A program made the translations under genes and the position numbers. Source: Acarospora socialis (lineage: Eukaryota; Ascomycota; Lecanoromycetes; Acarosporales; Acarosporaceae). From it: 64,000 nt of DNA. The stretch is from NCBI GenBank assembly GCA_025617375.2, contig JAMYGW020000001.1, forward strand, positions 1,426,001 to 1,490,000. The letters are read 5' to 3'. The first letter of the stretch is position 1, and every line of letters starts with the position of its first letter. The notes beneath the pieces were generated by a model. It had not been told where the DNA came from. It worked only from the letters and a program-made list of their open reading frames with translations, and did not search any database. Positions 13,440 through 24,719 of the stretch are shown one piece after another.

Positions 13440-13601
13440 ACTCTTTTATACATCCGCTTCTTACATATCCACTCTATATCTTGATTTCCTTACATTTCCT
13501 ACCTTTCCTCTTCATACATATCCTCTTCCTACCTATCTATTCTTCACCAAAGTCAATCAAACAAACCTCAACAATCATCAATCCCATCGACTACCATCGT
13601 C
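13440..13601 (+). promoter_or_regulatory. Pyrimidine-rich core promoter and A/C-rich leader of the MFS gene
   Basis: From about 13440 to 13550 the + strand is dominated by C and T (runs such as TTTCCTACCTTTCCTCTTC). It then changes to an A/C-rich stretch with CAAACAAACC and CATCAATCC before the ATG at 13602. CT-rich blocks just upstream of transcription starts followed by A/C-rich leaders are typical of highly expressed filamentous fungal genes. The transcription start itself is inferred. Confidence 0.5.
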
Positions 13602-15560
13602 ATGTCTGACCCCACACTGGTCGGTCACGACTATGACACCATGTCGCACGACAACTCAGAAAAGAATCACCCCAGCCGTGACGGCTCCCAGGATGTAGTG
13701 AGATCGGTCGAGGGTGAAGATGAGTACCCTCATGGATTCAAGCTTCTCAGCGTCGTTCTGGCCCTTGTCTTGGCTATCTTCCTGGCTTCCTTGGATATGA
13801 ACATCATCGCGACCGCTATCCCGCGTATCACGGACGACTTTCACAGCCTCAACGATGTGGGTTGGTACGGATCAGCCCTGTTCTTGACCGTGGCTGCTTC
13901 ACAGTCGGTGTGGGGAAAGGCGTACAAGTACTTTGACCTGAAGACCGTCTTTCTCATCGCCATTGCCATCTTCGAGATCGGGAGCTTGATCTGCGGCGTC
14001 GCGAAGAATAGTACGACTTTGATCGTGGGCCGAGCCATTATCGGTCTCGGAGCCGCCGGCGTACTTGCAGGCTGCTACACCATCATTGCCTTCGTCGTCC
14101 CGGCGCACAAGAGACCTGCCTTTACGGGAGCTATCGGCGCTACTTATGGTATGGCAAGTGTCATTGGACCGCTCGTTGGTGGTGCCTTTACAGATGGCCC
14201 ATCTTGGCGTTGGTGGTACGTACATTCACACTGACCAACACACTATGGTAATTTGTTTTCCGAGTTGACTTGTATAGTTTTTATATCAATCTCCCGATCG
14301 GCGGTCTCGTCATCTTGATCATTCTCTTCATATTCAAGAGTCCCCAAGGTTCCGTGTCCGAGGACGCCCACAACGCCAGCTATAAAGAGAAGCTCTTACA
14401 GATGGATCTCATCGGTGCTGCTCTCATCCTGGCGGCTGTGGTATGCCTCCTTCTCGCGCTACAGTGGGGCGGTGTTACAAAGAATTGGAACTCGTCAGAG
14501 GTTATCGGTACCTTTGTCGGCTTTGGCCTCATCACTATTGCGTTTCTGGTGGTCGAATGGTGGCAAGGGTCTCGCGCCTTGATCCTTCCGCGAATTCTGA
14601 AGAAGAGGGTGATCTGGAGTGGTTCCGCTTTCAGCTTCTTGTAAGTCAATCTCCGTTTCGGATCGAGATATGGCATAGAAGGAGAAGCTAATAACTCGCT
14701 AGCCTGGGTGGGAGCTTCTTCGTCTTGCTCTACTACATTCCGATCTACTTCCAGGCTGTCCGTAACACCACAGCCGCTAATAGCGGTATCCGTAACCTTT
14801 CCCTTATCATCACAGACAGTATGTATTTCTTCCAGAGTTCCTTTATCCGCTTATCTACATCTATGTGTCTAACCACATATCCAGCTCTATTGGTTGTCGC
14901 ATCCGGCCTCGGCATCACAGTTCTGGGATACTTCGCGCCCTTCGCCATTTTCGGCTCCGTGATCGCGACTGTGGGTTGCGGCATGATCTACACCTGGACC
15001 ACCACATCTCCATCCTCCGTTTGGATCGGATATCAGGCCCTCGCTGGTATCGGTATCGGCTTGTGCTTTCAAGTTCCGATCATGGCCGGTCAAGCTCTCG
15101 CGGAGCCGGAGGATGTCTCTTCCACCACGGGCTTGTTGTTATGTAAGTTGCACGCACCTCCCCAGCCCTCTCCACCACAAATACAGTCAATCCACCACCC
15201 GCATATCTGAAATAAGTCACAAATAACTAACGGTCTTCCCTCTCCACAGTCTTCCAAACCATGGGCGGCGCCATCATGGTCTCCTCCGCCCAATCGGCCT
15301 TCAGCAACGAGCTCATCAAATCCCTCCTGATCAAAGCACCCACCGTCGACCCGGCCAAAGTCGTCGCCATCGGTGCCACCGAACTCCGCAAATTCTACTC
15401 GGGCGTGGAACTCCAGGGCATCGTCGACGCCTACATGGACGGCATCCGAGTCTCCTTCATCGTCTGCATCGCCCTCGCCGGCGCGAGCGTCCTGTTCGCC
15501 TTGTGCATGCCTTGGGTCAGCGTCAAAGGGAAGGTCGAGGTGGGCGCTGGCGCGGCTTAG
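13602..15560 (+). CDS. MFS efflux transporter, 14-helix drug/toxin (DHA2-like) family
   Basis: Five exons: join(13602..14215, 14278..14640, 14703..14818, 14885..15142, 15250..15560), 553 aa, normal for the family. After a polar N-terminus come the motifs [17 protein letters not shown] in helix 1, [12 protein letters not shown], the antiporter motif [12 protein letters not shown], and [13 protein letters not shown], which is created across the first splice junction. Further hydrophobic segments run to the end ([28 protein letters not shown]). Such proteins are plasma-membrane proton antiporters and often export the metabolite made by an adjacent cluster. Position between the CMR1-type gene and two P450 genes suggests export of a pathway product, but the substrate cannot be read from sequence. 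Confidence 0.92.
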
Positions 15561-16680
15561 ATTTGTGTCCAAATCGGGAGGCGGGATCGAGGGGCTTTTG
15601 GTTCTGTGGAGTTTGGGTGGCTTCAATTACGGCCTTGTGCCCGTTGCCCTATTTTTGCGAGCGTAAAGCGAAGTGATTGTTGGCATTCGCTAGGTTACAA
15701 ACTACATGTACGCTGGAGGTCCACTCGGTAGCTTTGAGGATAGCTCGTTACCGTAATAGAAACTCTTCCCTTCGCTGGGCGATGATCTGTCAAGGCCGGT
15801 AATGTCCACTGCCATGCTTGAGACCATGAGTTCGATCCTTGCGTATTAACTTGTGTAACTTTGACGGTTCCGTCGTCAAGCCCAGCCGTGAAACGCCCAA
15901 CCAGCACGCCCTCAACGGCCTCTTCGGCTCTACGACCTATACCCATCCCTTCACATGACTCGTCAAGGCCAACCACAACGGCAGCCATGCCTTCCATTAT
16001 CACAGATCTCCCACCCCCTGCCATTTCCTCTCCCATCTACGTACACATCAATCAGCTCACGAAACAGCAACGAAGCAACGACCGAGAACCCTGCTCTCTA
16101 TCTCTTCCCTTCTCCTCTCCTTTCACATCGTCCACTCTACTGTAACAATCCCAATGAGATTTAGGGATAAGCAGCCGTCGAGGGAACGGAAAGACACAGC
16201 ATAACAACCGTGTTTGAGAAATGAGTAAGAGATAGGTGTTCATCAACGCCGGGAATTGCGCGTATGTGGATGGGAAAGGGAGTTAGTGCTCCCCGACACG
16301 CGATGGAGGAATGATGAAACTTGAAAGCTAACGTCGTACTAGCAATAGAAGAATTACAAGTGCCTTCTGCCACGGCCTGGGATGTGTTGATGTAACAGGA
16401 ATAACTGTATTGCAGCTCCGCCACGCGGCACCTTCGTGAAAGGTCGATCTCGACGTCTAACCGGAACCGAGCCGTTCTTTCAACGCTATCGTGACATGTA
16501 CTCGGAAGCCGTGAAGAACCAAGACGTCAGTGCGTCCACCCATTTCCTTATCCAAAAATCTAAGACCCCTCCCAAGAACGAAATGTCCAGGCCGCTCTCG
16601 CAGGCTTCAAGCCCCTGACCGAACTCTCCCCGCAACCCGAAACGAGCACGAGCATACCGACCGACCGACCGACCTACACC
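15561..16680. other. Intergenic region, transporter to P450 (tail to tail)
   Basis: About 1.1 kb between convergent 3' ends. No supported gene. A short ACCG tetranucleotide run sits at about 16656-16674, immediately beyond the P450 stop codon. Confidence 0.45.
16656..16674. repeat. Short (ACCG)n tetranucleotide run
   Basis: About four and a half consecutive ACCG units next to the 3' end of the P450 gene. A simple-sequence repeat with no evident function. Confidence 0.6.
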
Positions 16681-18656
16681 CTACGCCGCAGCCACCACAA
16701 CCCTAGGCGCATGACTCTCCGCATACCGCTCCTTCTCACCCGCCTCCCTCACCACCTTCACCTCCACCCCATCCGCCCTCCCCATCCCATCCAACTCCCC
16801 CAACACCCTCTCCGCCTCCCTCCACCCCTCCCACACCTCCGCCTTGCGCCCCTCACTCCTCGCCCGCAACTCAAACGGAAACATCTTCGGCCTGCTGATC
16901 AACAAACTCGTATAGTCGTGCGCCGGCGGCACGATCTCCTCCCCCGTCTTCTCATCTCTTTTCTTGCTGATCTGGCACGCCCACGCCATGCCGCCGATGG
17001 CGACGAGGAGTTCGGCTTCGACGAGGTCGACGCCTTGGCACACGCGTCGGCCGTAGCCGAAGGTCGTGAAGCCTTTGATGTTCGGGTAGATGGAGAGCGG
17101 GGTCTGGTAGGTGGGGTAGGTGGGCGAAAGCCAGCGGTCGGGGTTGAAGCGCTCGGGGTCCGGGTAGGTGGTCGCGTCGCGGGTTATGGCCCTGTGGGGG
17201 AGGTGCGGGGTTAGTGTGGGGTTTGGTTTGGGGTGGGAGGGTGACGGAGGGAAGGGGTGTACCATTGGCTGGGGTGGATGTGAGTGCCTGCGGGTAGAAA
17301 GTAACCTTCGTAGACGTCGTCTTTTTCGAGTTCGTGCGGGATGCCTGTAGTAGCAGTCAGTATCGTATCTTACTATGAGAACGGTGGTACAAAGAGGCAG
17401 CGAAACTCACTACTCGGCGTCACAGGCCGCCACCGCATAATCTCCTTAATGACGGCACGAAGAACAGGCATGCGGGGTGCGTCGGTAGTCTCGGGCATGC
17501 GCCCACCACACACCGTGTCGACCTCATGCTGCAGCGCCGCCTGCCATTCCGGATAGAGGCACATGGCGAGGATGTACGTCATCAGTGCCGAGGCGGTGGT
17601 CAGCAAGCCCGCCAACCCGATCATCCCGACCACATACGCCCCCTCCACGTCCGACATGCCGATCTTCTCGCGCGATTCCAAGAACGTGCGCATGAACGAG
17701 CTGATCTGCATCCCGCCCTTGACCTTCTCTTCGACCTCGCCGTGCATCTGGAGGAACCAGGCGCGCTCCCGCTCGTGCCGGGCCTGCTCCCACCGCTTCC
17801 AGGGCGAGAGCCACGCGGGGAGGCGGCGCAGTTGCGGGATGATGTTGCTGGCGTATGCGGCGGGGGAGATGGCGTTGAGGAGGGCGTGCGAGTGGATGGA
17901 CACTTCGACGTGGTGGCGGACGTCCCCGAAGGCGAGGCGGGAGATGACCCGCCCGGTGTAGCTCTCCATGATGTGTTCGTAGTTTGGCGGGTTGTCGATT
18001 AGCTCGGCGAGGAATTGGTGGCATTCGAGGTACGGCAGGAACTGGTGGGAGGCCGCGGCAGATTGTGTCATGAGGTTGTGTACGAATTTCCGTTGTCGGC
18101 GCCAGATCTCTGGTAGGAAGATGCAATATCAGTACGCATGTTTTTAAGGGGCAAGATCGAAAGGTCGGGTCTTACCATTGTGACCGAGCAGTGGTAGATA
18201 CTCCGGGGCACCTTTGCTGTTCTCGAGGTTGTTGATGGGCGGACGGTCGGAGTAGAGGAGGCCCCTCTTGACCAGCAAGTCGGTGGCTATTTTGTCGGTT
18301 GCGACCCAGACATGGTTGACGCCAAAGACGTTGATCTGATAGATGGGTCCGTAGATATCTGACCACTTCTTGAACCGAAGATAGCTGTGTGTGCGTGGGA
18401 TATCCCAGACTCGTCCGATGAAGGGTATTCCTGTCGTTGCAACCTTTAGCGCTTCGAACAAATGCTTGTAGTATTTGTATGCAAACGCCTCACCTGGGGG
18501 GCCTGGAAGCCATTTCGCCCCTTTGGGCAGCTTCCGACGAATGTATGCAGCCCTAACGCCGTAAAAGACAAGTATGGCGAGTATAGTAAAGAGAAACATT
18601 TCGACAATGGAGAGAGAGATGCTAGATTCTATTTCGTTGAGATTGATATAAGACAA
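16681..18656 (-). CDS. Cytochrome P450 (590 aa), O-methylsterigmatocystin-oxidoreductase-like
   Basis: Four exons: complement(join(16681..17191, 17263..17344, 17411..18109, 18176..18656)). An N-terminal membrane anchor (about residues 18-38) is followed by the proline-rich hinge WLPGPPGE. Other landmarks: C-helix WRRQRKF, I-helix GLAGLLTTAS, K-helix ExxR in KEIMRWRPV, PERFNPDRW, and heme-binding FGYGRRVCQG with the axial Cys. Splice junctions recreate IPHELEKDD and HPSQWAITRD, both strongly conserved in this group. By resemblance it belongs with the fungal P450s annotated as O-methylsterigmatocystin oxidoreductase-like; that label says little about substrate. Two oddities: the I-helix lacks the usual acidic residue (AG-L-L-TT in place of AGx[D/E]TT), and about 70 residues of charged tail extend past the normal C-terminus. 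Likely ER-bound monooxygenase acting on the cluster product. Confidence 0.9.
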
Positions 18657-19566
18657 AAATAACTCGGAAATCTCTAAACCATATGGTAACGGGCTTAATA
18701 GTATCAGAGCATTAAATCTTCAGGTGACGGAAGTTGGTACGAGACTTCCAACCCTCACGGAATCCGCGCCACCCCCGGAGTCCGTTGAGTTTCGAAGAAC
18801 ACGAAGAACCCACTGTTGACCAACATTGTAACACCGTTCTCAGCCCTGTCAGCAGCCATTGTTCTTGCATATATGTCCGCACGCAGCCCCACATTATCCC
18901 CCTCTCTCCTGGGCCCGGGTACGGAATTTAGACCGGGACAGACATGCTTCCGAGATCGATCCACCACTGACGGAGAAATACACTGCACATTGAATCTTGC
19001 CACTTTTGAGAGTGTTTCTGTTACTGATAGATATGATCCGATTATCAGCAGTCCAATTCGTAATGTTAAGAAGTCATACGGAACGGTGGAAAACGCCGCA
19101 TTGTCAGCGCCCTTTGATGTAACAAGATGTAGTCAACTGAGTATTCTCAAGGGACCAAGACCTGTTTTCACAGTACGTAGGGTACTGACGCCAAGGGTGT
19201 GTCAATAAGTCAATTTCGTGTTATGATGCTCTGCATATGAAAAGTCTAGTTCACTGCCTTGCTTAGTGACTGCCAACTACCCTTGAAACAGGGATATGAT
19301 GTGTGTGAATGATGACGCCTTCGCAAAATCACCAGAAGAGTGAAACATATGTTTGTATTCTATAAACCTAGCCGTTCGACAGAGGCATACGAATTCTATC
19401 ACCAGTCTAATCCTTAAAACCAGAATACATGCTTGGGGTTTGTTCCTTGGAAGCGTTGCATTAAGACATCGTCCCCCTTTAACCTAGACGCAAATAGCTA
19501 CCCTACAACCACAACATCGATCGGCAACAATTTTGGTGAACGGCTCGGATAGTACGGCTCTCTTCG
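18657..19566. other. Intergenic region between the two P450 genes
   Basis: About 0.9 kb upstream of the first P450 and downstream of the second; both are on the - strand. No supported gene and no recognised repeat. Confidence 0.45.
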
Positions 19567-21767
19567 TCAGTTGGCTTGGATGTTCCGGAACAGAATCTCA
19601 GCAACCGGGTTCGGCACCAAACGTATATCTCTCGCAATGCTCTTCGGCCGTTCCGTGCCGGGTTGGAGCTTGATGTCGTAGCCAAGAAGGATCTCCGCCA
19701 ACAACATCTTGATCACATAACTGGCGAAGAAACGTCCCGGGCAGGCGTGGGTTCCGACTCCCCAGTGAAGCTGGTCTGTATTGTTGGTTGTAACAAGCTG
19801 AACCAAAGTATCAGTGCGAACGTAACTTAATAGAGGAGTTAGATCAAGGGCAGCATACCTGGTACTTGTTGTCGTTACCAGGTACAGCCCGGAGTTTGTC
19901 AAATCGAAAACCATCAAATTCCGAAGAATTCTCGAAGAGCTCGGGATCAAGAGCATTGGGGCCCGCTGCGACACCGATGTGACTCCCTTTGGGGAGAACA
20001 ATGCCATTGGATAGTTTGATATCCACTCCGCATTTACGATGCATGGTGACTATTCCAGCCGTTAGCCGCTGATATCCTCAGTGGATCGAGTCCTGTATGA
20101 TGGTGGGGGACGAGGCAGGAGATCATCGTACCGAGACCCGCAGGTCGAAAGCGTTGTGACTCCTTGATGAAACTATCCATCTTGCGAAGCTTGGCCATGC
20201 TTGCCTTCGTCCACAGATGACTGCTGTCTTCTGCCCTGACCCGTTTTACCTCTTCCCGCAACGGTTCGATGTATTCCGGGCGAGCTACCAGGTCGAACAC
20301 GGCTTGAGCCATCTGCGAGATCGATGTTAGCATCCAATCAGTTTTGAAAGGAGTGCAATCACAGCTCACGGTCATCGCGGTGGTATGGATTGCCACCACG
20401 GAGATAAGCATCTGGTTTTGGGTCACGTATTTAGTACTTTTGCCGTTCTTCTCGTCCGAATTGTCAACAATCCATTGAATCATGTCTGAAGGCTTCTTGT
20501 AATTCGGATCTTGTCGCATGGCCGCCCTCCGCTCTTTCATAATGGGATCTAGAAGTCTGATCGTGCCAGGCTTAGTAAATTATCAAAAGCGCACCGCGGG
20601 CAACCCAACCGTCCGTTGCAAGGGGCAAAAGCGTCAAAGCCTACCTTTGGCCATCTGCTAGATATCTGTTCACATTGCGAATCTATTGTGGTCAGCCAAG
20701 ATCTCGGCCAATTGGAGTTCGAAAGGCAGCGACGGTCCGGGTGTTATTTACCTCAGGGATGAAGTACTGCACGATAGGATGCAAGAATCGAGGATAAGTC
20801 CACAGCTTATCAGAGCCTTTAGAATCAGATCAGCTATGTGATGTAAAGCGTTCTACTATGGGCAAGCAAACGACGAGTCAAGTCATCTGAAGTCGGGCAT
20901 TGTTCTAGGACCCACTTACCGTTAAAGCCATCAAGAGTGTAGCCTAGGGTAGCCCGAACCTGGAACACTGTTTTAGCAAGAATGATGATAAGTTGCGGTA
21001 AACGAGCACGTACCCATGCCTCCTCTCGATTGAGAGGATATCCGACAAAGATCCGACTTGAAAGCAAGTCGACAAGGTGACTCAACGTTTTGTAAAGTGG
21101 AAGTGGGGTCCAGTCTGTCTTTGTCAATATTCCGCAACTCTCGAGGTTAGGATTCCATGCAATCCAGTCGAGGTCTTCGTACCTGGCAAGTCACCAATGT
21201 TCCTTTGCAAGGCATAGTTTGCTTCATCTTGGAGGTCATTCAAGATATTCCCGATGTTCTTAGTCAAGTCCACCTTTCGGAACACCAATCGTCAGTGATC
21301 CTGACATCGCCAACGAAGAGAACGCTTCCAACCTTGACGGAATGGACCAGAGTGTCATTGACACGGATACCGGTGTATTTGCCCAAAAACCGCTCGTCCA
21401 CTTGCGTCTGAAAACTGACGACCTTCTCGGGCAATGCTTTAATCTCGTCAAGGAACTTATTCGGTACAATGAGAATCGCATGGTGAGCTGTCGGAATGGT
21501 GAAGGTCGAGTCCTTGAACTGCGTTGCCGGCAGTGGTCAGTCGCAGGATATGGTTCGTGAGGCTCGAGGAAATTATACCTTCTTGTAACCCTCGTCCAAG
21601 ACAGCATGGTAATCCACTTCGCCAGGCTTCCCAAGTACAGGGGGATCCTCAATCTTCTTACTGTGAAAGGGAAAGACAAAGCGTATTGTATAAGCGGCAA
21701 GGAGCACCAGAACGCTGCCTAGAAACTCCGGGGAACGTAACATCGTCTGAAGCAATGGACCGTCCAT
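19567..21767 (-). CDS. Cytochrome P450 (499 aa, 11 exons), ent-kaurene-oxidase/CYP68-like
   Basis: complement(join(19567..19797, 19859..20049, 20132..20312, 20370..20556, 20645..20682, 20752..20816, 20920..20959, 21014..21114, 21183..21273, 21333..21518, 21579..21767)). All ten junctions are GT-AG and keep frame to 500 codons. N-terminal membrane anchor about residues 15-32. The assembled protein has QVDERFLGKYTG, a C-helix region, I-helix VVAIHTTAMT, K-helix ESQR, and heme loop WGVGTHACPGRFFA. The AIHTT I-helix and HWGVGTHACPGRFFA heme loop are typical of the fungal CYP68 / ent-kaurene oxidase-like group found in many terpene and polyketide clusters. It shares little with the neighbouring 590-aa P450, so it is not a tandem duplicate. 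Substrate unknown. Confidence 0.9.
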
Positions 21768-22764
21768 CCTGATAGCTAAGGAATCTCATAGAAAATAAGA
21801 GAATGGTGACAAACTTGGCTCATTTGATATCTCAGATGAAGATCTTGTCTCTATATATCACGGGCATATCGGATCACTGTACCCGCTCCATGGATGGCCG
21901 GGACACAAGCGTCCAGACAGTTGCCTTACTTAATGATCCATCTTGGCGCGATCGTTGTCGTCCGTTCCATCCACCGCGATAACCCATCCAGCCGCCACGG
22001 AGTCCGATCTCTCGGAATACTGGCAGCGGAATGGATTCAAGCATCTCCCATTAAGCGAGGACGAGATGGAATTTGAGAACGATGTAACTTCAATAAAATA
22101 TAACGAAAAGAGATGCGGTATGACTTTTGCGGCCAAGGTGCGTTGTTCAATCCAGTGAACTGCATTATAGATCGGTCTCAAAACACCATGATGATGTGCC
22201 CTCCAAGGCAAGCGACTGATCGACTAGAGCTGACATTTCAATAAGGTAGATACAAGGTAGGTAGACTCCAATTGCAGGTAGTGCGTACTACCCCATACTC
22301 GTACAATATGTAGATATAGGTACCAGGTATGTACCTTAGGTACTTTAGGTATATGAGCCCCGGACGAGTGAAGTGGTGGTTCCTACAAAGGGCGTGTTAT
22401 TTAGCGTCCGGGCGAGCCATTTGTAAGCGAGGACCATGCTCACGACAACATGATAGAGATTGATATTGTTGAAAGTATAAGATAAAGAGAAGCTATAAGT
22501 GTTCGGATCTACTTTTGTTGCCAATACTTTGCTGATGTCAGTAACATTCTGGGTAGGCGTCTCACTGTAAACACCATGTTCAAACCCCATACAAAGTTGT
22601 GAGATACAATAACGAGCCGGAAGTGTCGCTACCCTGCAAACCCTAAAAGTACAACACAATGATTCGCCCCAGAAAGGCCACGATTTAGGTAAAACGCCAA
22701 CCGTGTCGCTTTACATTCTCAATTGACCACCAAATGCCTTGACTTCCTTCTGATTGTAGTATGT
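21768..22764. other. Intergenic region, P450 promoter side
   Basis: About 1 kb upstream of the 11-exon P450 and downstream of the SDR gene. Around 22240-22355 it contains repeated GGTA/TACC words (AGGTAGATACAAGGTAGGTAG, TACCAGGTATGTACCTTAGG). No supported coding region. Confidence 0.45.
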
Positions 22765-23922
22765 TCAGATGCTTGCAACTCCCGGTGAAATCTGCTCCAG
22801 CTTGGCGAAAAGCTCCTTCGTGAATCTCTCCTGCAGCTCTCTGCCCCGCGCACTATCCACATTCTCTCCGTTACTGAAAACAACGAATGTTAGCATTTAG
22901 TTCCCAAATGCCCAGGAGAGGAGCTCTTCGCTTACGGGAAGACTTTGCAGTCCATCAGGAATGCACCATGAGTGTCTTCACCAATATCCGGCTTGACGGC
23001 ATGAACGAGCGTACGGCTGCCAGCTTCGGTCGTCCGAGCGACGATTGCGAGCAACACAGATAGAAAGGCTCTTTGGATCCAACCAACGTCGTCTCTAAAG
23101 ATATCGCTTTGGCAGGCGCCCGGCGTGAGGTAGTTGATGATAACGTTGGATTTGGGTGTTACAGGGCTCTTGGCTGCAATGCTGCGGACGGCATAAAGCA
23201 GAAGCAGTTTTGAGACCCGATATCTGAGCATGACGTGGAGTGGTCAGTTCCGGCCGGAGGTAAGATTGCAAGGGGCGTCGTTCTCAAAAGTGAGACAGGA
23301 AGTCCGCTTACCGATCATTCATATCCGCCAACTCCTTCATGGCTAAAACGTCATAGAGGCTTACGCCTGCCTCCTTGCTTGCGACATCCTTTTCTTTGAA
23401 CTTGGCAATGTATTGCAGGTCTGAACCAACAAACGTGAGCCTTCCCCTTGAACCGTACTTTGCGGCACTCTCCCGAAGTTTCGGTAACACCATAAGACCA
23501 AGTAAAACTGCGTTGGTGACGTTGAGGGCAATGTGGCTCTCTTGGTCTCCGACGAGCGTAAAGATGTGGGTCAAGATGCCTGCGTTCTGGACGAATGCAT
23601 CGAGGCGGTCGAGCGTATTGACTCTGGCAGCGAAGGCTTTTATGGAGTCGGTGTTGGAAAGGTCGAGCTGCCAAACTTCGACCCGCGATTTTGGGGTGTT
23701 GGTCGAGGTCGAAATTTCGGCAGCCGCTGCTTCACCTTTGGAGATGGTGCGCACCGCGAGGATTACCTTTGCAGCATTGAGCCGGATGAAGTGTCGTGCG
23801 GCTTCGAGACCAAGGCCAGTATTGGAGCCCGTGACAATGATTGTCTGGCCACTGAAGTCGTAATTCGGGTACGGAAGTGTCACAAGGAGTTGCGAATGAA
23901 GGAAGGTTGAGATGAAGCCCAT
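22765..23922 (-). CDS. Short-chain dehydrogenase/reductase, retinol-dehydrogenase-like
   Basis: Three exons: complement(join(22765..22873, 22936..23223, 23312..23922)), 335 aa. Rossmann motif TGSNTGLG at residues 31-38, followed by ARHFIRLNAAKVILAVR; the NAG motif appears as VQNAGI. The catalytic YxxxK is YRVSK at 205-209, immediately after the first splice junction; without splicing it would be lost. This group (WW-oxidoreductase / RDH12-like) is frequent in fungal secondary-metabolite clusters and in general lipid or aldehyde metabolism. It lies on the same strand as the two P450s, 1 kb upstream of the second, so it is plausibly the last member of the cluster. Substrate not predictable. Confidence 0.88.
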
Positions 23923-24719
23923 GATGTGCTTTATTCTTGAAGTTGAGGTTAGTGACGGATGATCGATGGAGATTCAGCCTTGTGCAAGGTAAATATGACA
24001 CCTACTATTTCAGGGGAGTGCGTTAATAGAGTAAGAGAGAGGGTGTTGCGTTGACAGCCTATATACTCAGAGTGGAAGACAGTATGTAAGTATCAGAGAT
24101 CATTAATTGACCCGTGGTTTTTTCTAAAGTGACGAACATCTTATGGAACCTGAGAGCTGTAGTGAGACAAAAGGCGTTACTCTTCACGACAATAATATTA
24201 ATAATTGCCGGGAGCACGGAGTGAGGATCAGTCCGGAAGGCTGAAATGTCGAGCTGTAACTTTATCAATGAGCTTAGTTATCGGACACAAAACGGACCGA
24301 GCCGCAGATCACTGACAGGGCTTTTGCCATGGTACCTGAAACCGGCTCCTAACGTAGCCGGTCCCCTTCTGGCGTAGCTTATCCAGCCTACCTTTACCAT
24401 GTCATGTGACATGGAATGGGATTTCTGATGACTAAGGTTTCTACTCTAGAAGCGACAACCGATGCATTTTGCAAGGTATCAATATCGAGCTGCCAGTCCT
24501 CAGAATGACACTACAGAAACACACCCTACCGAGCGAAGACTCTCTAGGTCTTCACTGTGTAACATATTCCACCGCCATCCGTCCAGCCGGTCTACAGTGA
24601 GGGGAATCTTTGGTGAAGTCCGTTTAACTACAAGAGGGTTCTACCTTAACCTTCGAATTCACCAGATCTCGGTTCTCCTACAGTATCTCACTATCGCCTT
24701 CTGATGGTCTCAGGACATC
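23923..24719. other. Divergent intergenic region at the cluster edge
   Basis: About 0.8 kb between the SDR (-) and a conserved hypothetical gene (+). No gene-like signal. It marks the change from secondary-metabolism to housekeeping genes. Confidence 0.4.

Noticed and set aside
15780-15860. Possible tRNA T-arm (GTTCGATCC near 15830)
   Set aside because: The flanking bases do not form a T-stem, and no acceptor stem or D-arm is found at the right distance.
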